64,000 nucleotides of DNA from [Clostridium] fimetarium (GTDB taxonomy: Bacteria; Bacillota; Clostridia; Lachnospirales; Lachnospiraceae). The position numbers and the translations under genes were made by a program. This document shows, in pieces, positions 1 to 6,312 of this stretch (position 1 is the stretch's first letter; each line of letters opens with the position of its first letter). The notes beneath the pieces are model-generated. The model searched no databases. It was not told the origin of the DNA and saw nothing but the letters and a program-made list of their open reading frames with translations. The stretch covers positions 1 to 64,000 of the forward strand of contig NZ_FOJI01000005.1 in NCBI RefSeq assembly GCF_900111235.1, in the 5' to 3' direction.

Positions 1-40
1 ATCAGAAATTTTTTCTACTGCCTTTTAAAAATAGATAACA

Positions 41-90
41 AAAAATCGCTTAGCCACAACCTTGGTAGGCCATCGCGTAGCGATTTTGTT
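41..90 (+). terminator. Intrinsic terminator-like hairpin
   Basis: AAAAATCGCT (41-50) pairs with AGCGATTTT (79-87), and the T-rich end of the 3' arm continues into GTT. It probably ends transcription of a gene that lies before the window. The long loop makes the call moderate. Confidence 0.5.
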
Positions 91-115
91 CAATTACAAT
101 TTGTAGGGTATTATG

Positions 116-145
116 AACTTCCCATTATATTTATGAACGGTTAGC
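116..145 (+). repeat. Cassette-boundary repeat copy A
   Basis: First of four copies of an intergenic repeat with the core CCATTATATTTAT, preceded by AACT and followed 17 bases after the CAT by GGTTA. It lies directly against the 5' end of the truncated-looking DUF3953-type frame. See also 531, 1244 and 1567. The function is not known; the arrangement of one repeat before each small gene resembles a gene-cassette array. Confidence 0.6.
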
Positions 146-201
146 TGAGAATATTAAAAACAGCTTATCCAATTCTATCTGTAGGTATCATTTCAATTAC
201 C

Positions 202-396
202 ATGATTATATTAGCTATTATAAATTTGACTGGAATATGGAGAAATGCTATCAATGTATTTATACCATTACTAGGCGTATTAATGTTGTTAAATGCATTC
301 AATATTTATAAGCAAAATAAACTTGCAGCATTCATTAATGTTGGTGTAGCTCTCTTTATATTTTTAATGGCATTTTTAATCTTTTTTGGATACTAA
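202..396 (+). CDS. Small membrane protein, DUF3953-like, possibly 5'-truncated
   Basis: Encodes 64 residues with two or three hydrophobic segments and a short charged loop (KQNK) between them, which resembles small DUF3953 membrane proteins. The frame is open upstream to a stop at 142-144 and encodes plausible hydrophobic sequence there. However, it has no ATG, GTG or TTG with a ribosome binding site before 202. The natural N-terminus may therefore have been cut off where repeat copy A begins. A start at ATG 202 would lie inside the first membrane helix. It is a single-gene unit between repeat copies A and B. Family assignment is by look only. Confidence 0.45.
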   Translation: MIILAIINLTGIWRNAINVFIPLLGVLMLLNAFNIYKQNKLAAFINVGVALFIFLMAFLIFFGY

Positions 397-530
397 TTAG
401 AACAAACAAAAGCTGGTATAGTAGTCTATATGGCGGAAAACAAAAAAAGTTTTATTGTTGGAATCAACTTTGCATGGATAAGTTCTTTCAAACGTATTAA
501 CATATAAAATCACAATCTTACCAGTTATTT

Positions 531-567
531 AACTACCCATTATATTTATTATGCAGTCAATGTTAAG
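531..567 (+). repeat. Cassette-boundary repeat copy B
   Basis: AACTACCCATTATATTTATT followed 24 bases after the CAT by GTTAAG. The left edge ATTTAAC fits the RYYYAAC form of an integron inverse core site. The right edge GTTAAGA is one base off the GTTRRRY core. A weak internal hairpin (CATTATA/TATTATG) is present. Confidence 0.65.
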
Positions 568-613
568 AAAAAATCATACAAATCATTTATAGACTTAGAA
601 AGAAGGATTTAAT

Positions 614-1177
614 ATGAAAATAGAAACAGATGATCTGATTATCCGCAATTTTGACATGGCAGATGAAAATGATTTATGTGAATATATGCTGCAACGAGTT
701 GCTGCCGAGTTTGAATCATATCCAAACTTCACTCCTGAAAAAGCCAAGGAGGAGATTGTGCTCCGTTCTAAAAGCGATGAATTTTTTGCTATTGAATTTA
801 AAAAGACTCATAAAGTTATTGGAAATATTTATTTAGGGAAAAGAAATTTTAACACCAGAGAATTGGGGTTTGTATTAAATGTAGATTACCAAAACAAGGG
901 GTATGGAAGTATAGCAAGTAAAGCGGTGTTTGACTTTGCTTTTAAGAAAGGGATTCACAGAATTTATGCGGAATGTGCGCCGCAAAACATTCCATCTTGG
1001 AAGGTGATGGAGAGAGTCGGTTTAAAACGAGAAGCGCATTTTGAGAAGAATGTATCTTTTCATAATGATGATAAAGGGAATCCGATTTATTGGGATACTT
1101 ATGTGTATGCGGCTATAAATCCAAATGAGAACGATGTGAATGGTAAAATGAATCCAAGTTTGTCAGATGATTTATGA
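614..1177 (+). CDS. GNAT family N-acetyltransferase (RimJ/RimL-like)
   Basis: 187 residues with the GNAT fold. The N-terminal start MKIETDDLIIRNF is typical of RimJ/RimL-type enzymes. The acetyl-CoA loop is seen as QNKGYG near residues 92-97, followed by a helix and the YAECAPQNIPSWKVMERVGL region, where family members have N..S...ME..G. It would transfer an acetyl group from acetyl-CoA to an amine on a protein or small molecule; the substrate cannot be told. The start ATG 614 follows GAAGGA. It is flanked by repeat copies B and C. Acetyltransferases are among the most frequent cargoes of gene cassettes. Confidence 0.9.
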   Translation: MKIETDDLIIRNFDMADENDLCEYMLQRVAAEFESYPNFTPEKAKEEIVLRSKSDEFFAIEFKKTHKVIGNIYLGKRNFNTRELGFVLNVDYQNKGYGSIASKAVFDFAFKKGIHRIYAECAPQNIPSWKVMERVGLKREAHFEKNVSFHNDDKGNPIYWDTYVYAAINPNENDVNGKMNPSLSDDL

Positions 1178-1243
1178 GCAAGATGAGAAGTCAATGTGGC
1201 TACCAATTATATGAGCGAAATCTAAAAACAGATAAGTCAATTC

Positions 1244-1277
1244 AATTGCGCATTATATTTATTATATAAAAATTAAG
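1244..1277 (+). repeat. Cassette-boundary repeat copy C
   Basis: AATTGCGCATTATATTTATT followed 21 bases after the CAT by ATTAAG. It is the most diverged copy on the left side but keeps the CATTATATTTATTA core exactly. Confidence 0.6.
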
Positions 1278-1344
1278 AGTAAGAAGTTAGAGGCTAGATT
1301 ATTTATGTTATCTATTCCATAGTCTATTTTAGGAGGAAATTTAA

Positions 1345-1527
1345 ATGTTTAAAAAAAGGAAGGTTTTACATAGTTTTGCTATTGGTTTACTACTAATCTG
1401 TACCGGTTATTTAGTGTACTCTATAATATCCAATCCATTTGGTGAACAAGACATCATGCTTGCAATTGCTGTCACAGCAGGTTTCATTTCTCTTGGTTCT
1501 AATAAAAACGAGGACAAAGGTGAGTAG
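1345..1527 (+). CDS. Small two-helix membrane protein, unknown
   Basis: 60 residues: a basic N-terminus (MFKKRKVLH), two hydrophobic segments at about residues 10-27 and 38-50 separated by a short polar loop, and a charged tail (NKNEDKGE). This predicts two membrane passes with both ends inside. A good AGGAGG ribosome binding site lies at about 1331, which supports a real gene. It is alone between repeat copies C and D. I do not recognise the family and infer no function. Confidence 0.6.
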   Translation: MFKKRKVLHSFAIGLLLICTGYLVYSIISNPFGEQDIMLAIAVTAGFISLGSNKNEDKGE

Positions 1528-1566
1528 CATATATTGCATATTATGTGCAAACTGAGCAATTTATGT

Positions 1567-1602
1567 AACTTGCCATTATATTTATTAGCACTTATAATTA
1601 AG
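1567..1602 (+). repeat. Cassette-boundary repeat copy D
   Basis: AACTTGCCATTATATTTATT followed 23 bases after the CAT by ATTAAG. It is the last copy found; no further copy is seen before the genes at 2334 and 2976. Confidence 0.6.
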
Positions 1603-1646
1603 GTAATACGAAATACATATTATTTATATTTTCTAGGAGGTGTGAA

Positions 1647-2057
1647 ATGGAACTTATTATTGAAGACAATTCAAAGGCCGCAAGTGGAATGAAAAAAGCC
1701 CACGAGACTATGCTCGACTTTTTTGGAGAGATGGTTTGTCTTGTAAAATATTGGGGGCCGGTTCAAATGTGCGTTTTTTATCTTGAGTATGAGCTTTCCT
1801 CTTTTTGTTATAAAATCATAATAGAGTGTGAACGTGGTTTTATAACGATATCAGTAAAAGATCAAACCGGAAGGTGTTTTTATCCGCGTATGATTTATCC
1901 GGAAGCTGATTATTATCATTTTGAAGATGTTGATAAAGATATTTATCAATTGATTAGTTTAACTCATCAAGCCATAATGAAAAACGAAATTAAATTTTTC
2001 ACAGAAAGTGAAATGCGTGAACTATTAGAAAAAACTTGGTCTAAGAGTCATAAATGA
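1647..2057 (+). CDS. Hypothetical protein, 136 residues
   Basis: Soluble, acidic protein with a mixed alpha/beta appearance: alternating hydrophobic strands such as CYKIIIECERGFITISVKD, then PRMIYPEADYYHFEDVDKD. It has no signal peptide and no membrane segment. It starts at ATG 1647 behind a strong AGGAGGTG site. Its last codons overlap the next gene by four bases (ATGA), so the two are translationally coupled and probably work together. I do not recognise the family. Confidence 0.7.
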   Translation: MELIIEDNSKAASGMKKAHETMLDFFGEMVCLVKYWGPVQMCVFYLEYELSSFCYKIIIECERGFITISVKDQTGRCFYPRMIYPEADYYHFEDVDKDIYQLISLTHQAIMKNEIKFFTESEMRELLEKTWSKSHK

Positions 2058-2245
2058 AAAGTACAAACGAAGGGTATATAAACAGAAATAATCAAGAGAA
2101 TCAAGGGAAATTAAATGAAGAAGGAACATTGCGAGGCCAGTCAGCATATCAGATAAAATGTTTGAACTGCGAATTTGTATACAAAGCTAACGGATGTGAT
2201 ATTTTTCAAAGAAAATGTCCTAAGTGTCAAAAGGGAAGATCATAA
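2054..2245 (+). CDS. Small zinc-ribbon protein
   Basis: 63 residues. The C-terminal half has two CxxC knuckles, CLNC (near residue 36) and CPKC (near residue 55), spaced as in a zinc ribbon with basic residues around them. The first 30 residues are polar and rich in N, Q and E and are probably disordered. Translation starts at ATG 2054 inside the stop of the upstream gene (ATGA overlap), so expression depends on its partner. Such short ribbons often bind nucleic acid or protein; no specific role can be given. Confidence 0.65.
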   Translation: MKSTNEGYINRNNQENQGKLNEEGTLRGQSAYQIKCLNCEFVYKANGCDIFQRKCPKCQKGRS

Positions 2246-2333
2246 ATAAGTTTACCTTTGCTGCATCCACTATGAAACAGCCAACAAAATATCTTGTTTG
2301 ACAACATACGAAACTTAACTGGAGGTAAACCAT

Positions 2334-2903
2334 ATGCAACTAGGATTAACAATCCCATTACAAAAACATTTGAAATTAAAATCTCCTTCATACGGAGAGC
2401 CTGCGGACCTATTTTTCTGTTGGGAGTTGCATATTATTCGATTTCAGGAAAAAAACGCCCTTGCAGTAGTAAACGCTAATAATAGATTCCTGGTGTTGAT
2501 GGTAGGAATGAAGGCGGCAGACTGGAAGATACTGCCGAAACGCTTTGAAGAGGCGGTAACAGCAGGATTTTTGAGTGAGGGTTACACGAAAAAGCAAATT
2601 GATGCATATTTTGATTTGGCGGGAGAAACTGTCCTAACTAAGACACATGGGAAAAAACCAGTTGGCGGAATGAATAAGGCAATTGATTACTTGTACTATT
2701 TGTCAGAGCCAATTGATCCAGCGCAATTGTATCAAGCTTTTCATTGTAGATTTTTGAATCGTGACATATGTTCTCCAATTGGGTTTGAATACTATGGATA
2801 TCCGGTTGAATTTCTAGAGGCAGATATGAAAAGGGTGGGAATTATTAAAGATAATGAAACAGATAAGAATAGTAATATAATTCCATTTAAAGCGAAAGAA
2901 TAA
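2334..2903 (+). CDS. DUF6933-like protein
   Basis: 189 residues, soluble. The N-terminal part has the pattern FFCWELHIIRF..KNALAVVNANNRFLVLMVGMK, which resembles the DUF6933 family (a CW/H motif followed by V.NN..R). The C-terminus ends in a polar tail with NIIPFKAKE, a phrase often found at the end of small bacterial proteins. It starts at ATG 2334 behind GGAGGT (2321-2326). Function unknown. It lies after the last cassette-type repeat, so it need not belong to the array. Confidence 0.6.
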   Translation: MQLGLTIPLQKHLKLKSPSYGEPADLFFCWELHIIRFQEKNALAVVNANNRFLVLMVGMKAADWKILPKRFEEAVTAGFLSEGYTKKQIDAYFDLAGETVLTKTHGKKPVGGMNKAIDYLYYLSEPIDPAQLYQAFHCRFLNRDICSPIGFEYYGYPVEFLEADMKRVGIIKDNETDKNSNIIPFKAKE

Positions 2904-2975
2904 AATGGATACAAAAGAAAAAGATAATCTAGCAGACTTCGTTTATCAAACAAGTAGGCCCACATACACCAGGAT

Positions 2976-3983
2976 ATGGAGCGCCAGAGTTATTTCTGGG
3001 ATTCTTCTTTTTCTACAAAATTAGCAAGTGTAAATTCTTTTGAAGATGAATTAACAAAAAATATATTAGAATATAATGAAATATCAGGATCGGACGATTA
3101 TATAATTCCTGCAGCGATGCTTGAATATGATGATACATGGTTTAAACGTTGGTTGAAAGCTAGTGATGCTTTAGTAAATGCAACAAAAAAGAATGTTAAT
3201 GGAAGAAAACATATTTTAACATTAGCATTGCCAGATATGTTATTGCTGCAAAAGGAAGATGAGATCGAAAAAATAATTGAAGCAACAGAGAAATTCGATA
3301 TAGATGGTTACTACATTATTGCACATCCACCACAGGATAAATATTTAGTTGATGTCCCGATGTGGCTTACTAATTTAATGCAATTATGTGCAGGATTAAA
3401 ATTACAAGGAAAAAAAGTCATAGTGGGATATGGAAATCATCAGTTATTATGTTTGACAGCAACAGGGATTGATGCAATGGCCACAGGAACATATTTGAAT
3501 GTTCGTAGATTTACAAACAAATTTGAAGAAAATGATAGCATACTTAGAAAGAGTGTTTGGTATTATTATCCGGCAGCATTATCGGAGTATAAAATGGGAT
3601 TTTTGGATACAGCATATAAAAATGGTGTTTTACAACAAATGAAGCCTACTAAAGAGATGGATAATGGCTATGTAGATATTTTATTTGCAGGTGCGCAACC
3701 ATCGTCCACTGCCTTTAAAGAAACGATGGCATTTAAGCATTATATAAATTGTGTTAGAGTTCAAACAAAACTTCTTAGCAAATCGACATATAAAGATACA
3801 GTTGTGGCTAATGAAGTTATGCTAGAAAATGCAATGCGAAGAATTGAATATATGGAGAAAAATGGTGTATATGCGCAGGCTAGAAGCTTTAAAGATATGG
3901 TAGATGTAAATCGGTCAGCATTACAAAGGTTAGAAACAAATAGAGGCTTCCAATTACAACAGGATTGGAAAAAATTTATGTAG
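2976..3983 (+). CDS. Hypothetical protein, possibly TIM-barrel-like
   Basis: 335 residues, soluble. A regular alternation of strands and helices is visible: HILTLALPD, IDGYYIIAHPP, KKVIVGYGNHQLL, GIDAMATGTYLNVRRF, DILFAGAQ. This is the pattern expected of an alpha/beta barrel, but no catalytic signature is recognised. The start is uncertain: ATG 2976 has no clear ribosome binding site and the frame is closed by a stop at 2955. A short open frame from ATG 2905 runs in another phase up to this point, so a frameshift near 2950-2990 is possible. The gene is followed by a clean terminator at 4101. Confidence 0.6.
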   Translation: MERQSYFWDSSFSTKLASVNSFEDELTKNILEYNEISGSDDYIIPAAMLEYDDTWFKRWLKASDALVNATKKNVNGRKHILTLALPDMLLLQKEDEIEKIIEATEKFDIDGYYIIAHPPQDKYLVDVPMWLTNLMQLCAGLKLQGKKVIVGYGNHQLLCLTATGIDAMATGTYLNVRRFTNKFEENDSILRKSVWYYYPAALSEYKMGFLDTAYKNGVLQQMKPTKEMDNGYVDILFAGAQPSSTAFKETMAFKHYINCVRVQTKLLSKSTYKDTVVANEVMLENAMRRIEYMEKNGVYAQARSFKDMVDVNRSALQRLETNRGFQLQQDWKKFM

Positions 3984-4100
3984 GAAAGTTCTACATCATA
4001 TATTCCTCAATCTTATATGTATTTGCCAGATAAAATAGCAGTTTGGTAGGGAATTTAAAAAGTCTCTGTCAATATAACACCAGTTTTTAATGATTTTGAA

Positions 4101-4121
4101 GGGAGCAAAATGCTCCCTTTT
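4101..4121 (+). terminator. Intrinsic terminator
   Basis: GGGAGCA (4101-4107) and TGCTCCC (4111-4117) form a perfect 7-bp stem with a three-base loop, followed by TTTTG. It ends the 2976-3983 gene after a 117-base 3' region. Confidence 0.85.
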
Positions 4122-4266
4122 GTAATTTATAGAATAAAGGAATTTCTGTTGTTTATATTCGATAAAATAGTTTATAGTAACCACAATAAACTTTATAGTC
4201 CATAAATATTACATTAAATAAAATGTTTATATTTTTTCTTACAAAGAGGGTTAAGATTACTGTTAA

Positions 4267-4577
4267 ATTATAGACGTTAGTTTTTCATTCACACCAGCAT
4301 CGCCCAATCCCTTAAACGTGCCTTTGACGTCAGATATTCCTATTGAATATTCTTTAATAAAAGACATTTCTGAAAATAAAAAATCGATCATTCTTTTTCA
4401 AAGGATATTTTTCCCTAAGGATCAACTCAACGAAAATGAAATAATAGAGCGTTTTATTTGATACTTAGTGTCTTACTTGTTTTTGGTACTATTGCTATTT
4501 ATGGAGCAAAAAGAAAGGGGACATTCATATATGGCAGAAAAATACATCGAAATATTCAAAATCAATTGGAAGTATAA
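4267..4577 (+). pseudogene. Decayed membrane/transport gene remnants
   Basis: Two overlapping pieces of plausible protein in different phases. Bases 4267-4461 encode about 64 residues with no start codon, including the phrase IPIEYSLIKDISENKKSIIL. Bases 4440-4577 encode, in a second phase, ILSVLLVFGTIAIYGAKRKG, which looks like the C-terminal helix and basic tail of an ABC permease. The second piece runs into the start of the next gene. I read this as the degraded end of an upstream transporter subunit. It could also be chance, because only short stretches survive. Confidence 0.4.
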
Positions 4578-5166
4578 TTTGTTACCACATATTATAATAA
4601 CAGCCCTATTATGTATATTAGCCCCATTTATTATGGGTGTAAAAAATCTAGATGATACATTGACTGCAAAGGTATTAGAGTTATATATTTCCTTGTTTGG
4701 AATAATCCTTTTAACTCCGCTTTTTATTCCAGATCAAGACAGAAGTATTCGGGAGTTGCTCGAGTCAAAGAGGGTCTCAATGGTAGTACATCATTGTGTT
4801 CGTCTCTTAGCAGCATTCGGTGTCTTAATAATTGCAATAACCTCATTTCTTGTATTCTTAAAATTACAGGGATGTAGATTTCCATTTAATGATTATCTTT
4901 ATGGAACAATTGCAACAAGTATTTTCCTTGGAGGAATGGGAGTATTAGTATATTCAATTAGCGACAATCTGCCTGTTTCATATATGATACCAATTATTTA
5001 TTACATTTCGTGCTATGGGGGTAGAGGGCGATTTTTGGGAAAATTCTATTTATTTACAATGGGGTATTCTGATATCAGTATAAAGAATTATATTATGATT
5101 GCTGGAATGCTTATGATAGCAATTGGTGTTGTATTTAGAAATATAAAACTATGTAAAATAATATAA
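4531..5166 (+). CDS. ABC-2-type permease-like membrane protein
   Basis: About 211 residues with six hydrophobic segments, typical in size and topology of small ABC-2-type or peptide-resistance permeases. A polar stretch (PDQDRSIRELLESK, near residues 69-82) lies where such proteins have a cytoplasmic loop. The frame opens at GTG 4468, but ATG 4531 is preferred because AAAGGGG lies 10 bases before it. It sits between a decayed membrane-protein end (4440-4577) and the first 15 codons of an ABC ATPase (5193). It is therefore probably the surviving permease of a transporter that lost its ATPase, and may no longer function. Confidence 0.55.
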   Translation: MAEKYIEIFKINWKYNLLPHIIITALLCILAPFIMGVKNLDDTLTAKVLELYISLFGIILLTPLFIPDQDRSIRELLESKRVSMVVHHCVRLLAAFGVLIIAITSFLVFLKLQGCRFPFNDYLYGTIATSIFLGGMGVLVYSISDNLPVSYMIPIIYYISCYGGRGRFLGKFYLFTMGYSDISIKNYIMIAGMLMIAIGVVFRNIKLCKII

Positions 5167-5192
5167 AGATTGCAAATGCTGGGGGCGGAATA

Positions 5193-5303
5193 ATGAAAGT
5201 TTTAAATGTCGAGAAACTAACTAAAGTGTATCAGTCTATCTGTGTTCAGACGGGGGTAGCTCAACAAGTTGAGACGTGCTGCCTGCTATATAAGGTGAAG
5301 TGA
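5193..5303 (+). pseudogene. Truncated ABC transporter ATPase (N-terminus only)
   Basis: MKVLNVEKLTKVYQS, from ATG 5193 with GGGGGCGG upstream, is a standard N-terminus of an ABC ATPase. The frame then passes into unrelated sequence and stops after 36 codons, without Walker A, Q-loop or Walker B. It lies right after the permease gene, where the ATPase would be expected. This indicates a deletion or insertion breakpoint near 5238. Confidence 0.65.
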
Positions 5304-5325
5304 AAACTAAATAATTACTGAACTG

Positions 5326-5362
5326 ACGCATTCATCTTGTAGCATAAGATGGGTGCGTTTTA
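5326..5362 (+). terminator. Intrinsic terminator
   Basis: A 13-bp stem (5326-5338 with 5346-5358, outer ACGCA/TGCGT, inner CATCTT/AAGATG, two T-G wobbles) with a 7-base loop, followed by TTTTAA. It ends the decayed transporter region and insulates the ABC operon that follows. Confidence 0.85.
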
Positions 5363-5437
5363 ATGTAATTATTAATGTATTATTAATGTGATCTTAATGT
5401 AGATAAAATGGAAATTAATGTAAGCACGATATATAAT
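5360..5437 (+). promoter_or_regulatory. Direct-repeat operator and promoter for the ABC transporter operon
   Basis: Five copies of TTAATGT start at 5360, 5372, 5383, 5394 and 5415, that is at spacings of 12, 11, 11 and 21 bases. Direct repeats on one DNA face at about one helical turn are typical of OmpR/PhoB-family response regulators. A good -10 (TATAAT, 5432-5437) follows, but no good -35 exists at 17 bases, which fits an activator-dependent promoter. Peptide-sensing two-component systems commonly control MacB/BceAB-type transporters like the one downstream. The regulator itself is not in this window. Confidence 0.6.
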
Positions 5438-5555
5438 GAGTGAAAATATAGAACATGAAGTAATTTGGATGAATTTTTGAGTTAGGGTAGGGGATTTCCA
5501 TGTAGTGATTTAATGAAGATAGTCCCTGAAACAAATTACAAAATAGGAGGAATAA

Positions 5556-6311
5556 ATGGGAGTTATATTGAAGACTAGTAAACTTAACAAAAGTTTTAAA
5601 TCTGGAACGCAGGAGCAGCAGGTATTAAAAAATCTTGACATTGAATTTTATGAAGAAGATTTTACTGTTATTATGGGGGCTTCCGGTGCGGGCAAGTCCA
5701 CCTTGCTTTATGCCTTATCCGGAATGGACAGACCAACAAGTGGAGCGATTCGCTTTTTTGATGCTGAGATTGCTGATCTAAATAACGATAAGTTGGCTGT
5801 GTTTCGCAGGAAAAACTGCGGCTTTGTTTTTCAGCAAATGTTCTTGCTTGAAAACATGAGCATTTTGGATAATATTTTAGCAAGCGGTTATTTAGTTAGT
5901 GGGGATAAAAAGGCTATTGTAGCAAATGCAAAAGAATTATTGCAAAAGGTTGGTTTGACTGAAATGATATGGAGAAAATTTCCGACTCAGCTTTCTGGTG
6001 GAGAAAATCAACGTGCTGCCATCGTTCGCGCATTGATTAACAAGCCAAGAGTTGTTTTTGCTGATGAACCTACCGGAGCGTTGAATTCTGCATCGGGAAA
6101 TGCTGTACTTGATGTTTTGACAGATATTAATAGTGACGGTCAAAGTATTATTATGGTTACACATGATCTACATTCTGCCAGACGTGGCAAGCGGATTATT
6201 TATATTAAAGATGGTGTAATCGGTGGTGAATGTAATTTGGGAAAATACGTGAGCGGCGATAAATCACGACACGAAAAACTCCAATCTTTCCTCTCAGAAA
6301 TGGGGTGGTAA
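5556..6311 (+). CDS. ABC transporter ATP-binding protein (MacB/BceA-like)
   Basis: 251 residues. Walker A GASGAGKST is at residues 41-49, the Q-loop is in FVFQQMFLLENM near 92, the signature LSGGENQRAAI is near 147, Walker B VVFADEPTG is near 168, and the switch histidine is in MVTHD. The family couples ATP hydrolysis to FtsX-type permeases that export or displace peptides such as antimicrobials, acting at the inner face of the membrane. The start ATG 5556 follows AGGAGG. It is immediately followed by its permease at 6313 and is expected to form a heteromer with it. Expression is probably set by the TTAATGT repeats upstream. Confidence 0.93.
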   Translation: MGVILKTSKLNKSFKSGTQEQQVLKNLDIEFYEEDFTVIMGASGAGKSTLLYALSGMDRPTSGAIRFFDAEIADLNNDKLAVFRRKNCGFVFQQMFLLENMSILDNILASGYLVSGDKKAIVANAKELLQKVGLTEMIWRKFPTQLSGGENQRAAIVRALINKPRVVFADEPTGALNSASGNAVLDVLTDINSDGQSIIMVTHDLHSARRGKRIIYIKDGVIGGECNLGKYVSGDKSRHEKLQSFLSEMGW

Positions 6312-6312
6312 T

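Noticed and set aside
1-2245. Calling the region an integron outright
   Set aside because: No integrase in the window; the repeats are shorter than typical attC sites and their core sites match imperfectly.
5236-5300. tRNA-like stretch (TAGCTCAAC..GTTGAGA resembling a D-arm)
   Set aside because: No anticodon arm, no TTCGA-type T-loop and no acceptor pairing; at most a fragment.
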